This document shows positions 63,025-64,000 of a DNA stretch of 64,000 nt, one piece after another (within the stretch, counting starts at the first letter, position 1; every line of letters begins with the position of its first letter). The stretch is from NCBI GenBank assembly GCA_016709725.1, contig JADJMG010000001.1, positions 372,001 to 436,000 of the forward strand. Reading direction: 5' to 3'. The stretch is from Bacteroidota bacterium. GTDB taxonomy: Bacteria; Bacteroidota; Bacteroidia; AKYH767-A; OLB10. The position numbers and the translations under genes are program-made. The notes under the pieces were generated by a model. The model did not search any database and was not told the origin of the DNA. It was given only the letters and a program-made list of their open reading frames with translations.

Positions 63025-64000
63025 TTATTCAACCACTACACGAATGCTTTGAACTGAATCAGAAGTTCTGAATTGCATAGTATAAATACCAGCAGCCATT
63101 CCTTTTACAGACATTACAAACTTGTTTGCACCTTCGTCTGCGTTACGGTTTTCGTTGATTACAAGTCGACCTGTAGCATCCAACATCGTAACAAGTACAT
63201 CTTGATTTGCATTGCTATCGAAGCTAATGTTTAGAAGATCGCTCGTTGGATTTGGATATGCAACAATATTCATTGCTGAAGCATCACCAATACGTGGGCA
63301 GTTCGTAATACTAATACCATTCTTCACACGAGAAGGACCGTTTCCGCAAGCATTAGAAGCACGTACAGAAATGGTAAGACCACTTGCTGCAAGAGGACCT
63401 GCTTTCACATCAATTGTTTTAGAACCTTGACCTGAATTAATAATAAATCCAGATGGAACAGTCCAAGTGTATGTAACTGCACCAGCAATAGTAGGCACAT
63501 CATAAATATAATTCTGATTTGCGCACAACAGAGTTGCACCAACGATTGGAGCCGCTTGAGCAGGAGTTCCCGTTACGGTTAAGCTACGAGCAGCACCATT
63601 ACCACAACCATTTTGAGCAACTACAGTAATTGCACCACTACCAAATGATCCAGAGAAATCAACATCAATAGATGAGGTTCCTTGACCACTAGCAATAGTT
63701 GCACCTACTGGAACTGTCCAGAAATAAGATGCAGCGCCAACAACACCAGTAGCTGTGTAAGAAACAGCTAATGATCCACAAACACCTGAAGCTTGTCCTA
63801 CAATAGCTGCAGAGGCTGGGAGTACATTAAGAGCAACATTTCTTGAACGAACAGGACTTGTTCCGCAAGCATTTGATGCAGTTACAGTCATAGATCCACC
63901 AACGAAAGATGGGCCATATGATACAGTAATGATACTAGTACCTTGTCCGTTTGTAATAGTTGCTCCAGCAGGAACCACCCAATTATAAGAATCGGCACGA
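63025..64000 (-). CDS. Large secreted repeat protein (PKD/Ig-like repeats) with T9SS type A sorting domain, C-terminal part
   Basis: The frame is open to the window edge, so only about 325 C-terminal residues are seen. Ig/PKD-like repeats of about 85-90 residues follow one another, with shared patterns YxWTVPxGATIxSGQGTSxIxVxF (three copies, e.g. NWVVPAGATITNGQG, FWTVPVGATIASGQG, TWTVPSGFIINSGQG) and VxAxNxCGNGxxRS. The last 80 residues are a sorting domain: MNIVAYPNPTSDLLNISFDSN, VLVTMLDATGRLV, MAAGIYTMQFRTSDSVQSIRVVVE. The protein is exported by the type IX system and probably attached to the cell surface. A strong terminator follows it. Confidence 0.9.
   Translation of the reverse strand, partial: RADSYNWVVPAGATITNGQGTSIITVSYGPSFVGGSMTVTASNACGTSPVRSRNVALNVLPASAAIVGQASGVCGSLAVSYTATGVVGAASYFWTVPVGATIASGQGTSSIDVDFSGSFGSGAITVVAQNGCGNGAARSLTVTGTPAQAAPIVGATLLCANQNYIYDVPTIAGAVTYTWTVPSGFIINSGQGSKTIDVKAGPLAASGLTISVRASNACGNGPSRVKNGISITNCPRIGDASAMNIVAYPNPTSDLLNISFDSNANQDVLVTMLDATGRLVINENRNADEGANKFVMSVKGMAAGIYTMQFRTSDSVQSIRVVVE

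Overview
The window is a chromosomal segment of a Bacteroidota bacterium. Evidence: TAnnTTTG-type -7 promoter boxes in front of many genes, very few Shine-Dalgarno sequences, type IX secretion C-terminal sorting domains, an OmpA-family protein with thrombospondin type-3 repeats, a FISUMP-domain protein, DUF4296 and LuxE-like proteins, and ileS / DksA-like / lspA gene order. GC content is low (roughly 40%). No rRNA, tRNA, CRISPR array or complete insertion sequence was recognised, and the genus cannot be named from this evidence.

Layout. 1-1069: end of a GT9 glycosyltransferase and a DinB-like protein. 1.5-6.5 kb: lspA, a DksA-like protein with a histone-H1-like tail, and ileS. 6.7-14.2 kb: EamA transporter, FISUMP lipoprotein, a barrel-like protein, a Fic protein with a striking operator-like palindrome, recJ, trhO and an AlkD-like protein. 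14.3-19.1 kb: respiratory accessory operon ctaB, two cox3-type genes, subunit IV, SCO1, DUF420 and a small membrane protein, with no subunit I or II. 19.5-24.4 kb: sugar-phosphate transferase, LuxE-like ligase, nadB and nfu. 24.5-28.5 kb: odhA-odhB. 28.7-34.4 kb: GDSL-like lipoprotein, FadL, lhgO, msrA and tsaB. 34.5-44.4 kb: two efflux blocks (TolC-HlyD and ATPase-permease-permease-HlyD) flanking an ECF sigma factor, a protease-fused putative anti-sigma factor and a small lipoprotein. 44.6-48.6 kb: metH under a SAM-I riboswitch with its own terminator. 48.7-53.3 kb: OmpA, RluE-like pseudouridine synthase and an S9 peptidase. 53.3-55.3 kb: degraded, low-quality remains of a secreted repeat protein. 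55.4-62.8 kb: DUF4296, pyrC, fumC, a GxxExxY nuclease-like gene inside repeats, prfB with its programmed frameshift, recX and a double ABC ATPase. 63.0 kb to the end: C-terminus of a large T9SS-secreted repeat protein.

Reading-frame quality. About sixteen genes, many of them housekeeping genes, are broken by single-base gains or losses, nearly all in homopolymers. Undoing each one gives a whole number of codons and a normal family length. This points to consensus-sequence error more than to real pseudogenes; I annotate these as single genes and give the break positions. The prfB frameshift is different and is the genuine programmed type.

Most interesting candidates: (1) the ECF sigma / anti-sigma-protease fusion / lipoprotein module, whose two divergent upstream regions share a 19-bp motif; (2) the Fic gene with a 28-bp perfect palindrome covering its -7 box and reaching the start codon; (3) a PD-(D/E)XK-like GxxExxY gene bracketed by inverted CCACGGAGG-type repeats, one of which supplies its start codon; (4) a dispersed 18-bp palindrome, one copy of which lies in frame inside an ABC transporter gene; (5) at least seven genes whose -7 box ends only 4-9 nt before the ATG, predicting leaderless or nearly leaderless mRNAs.
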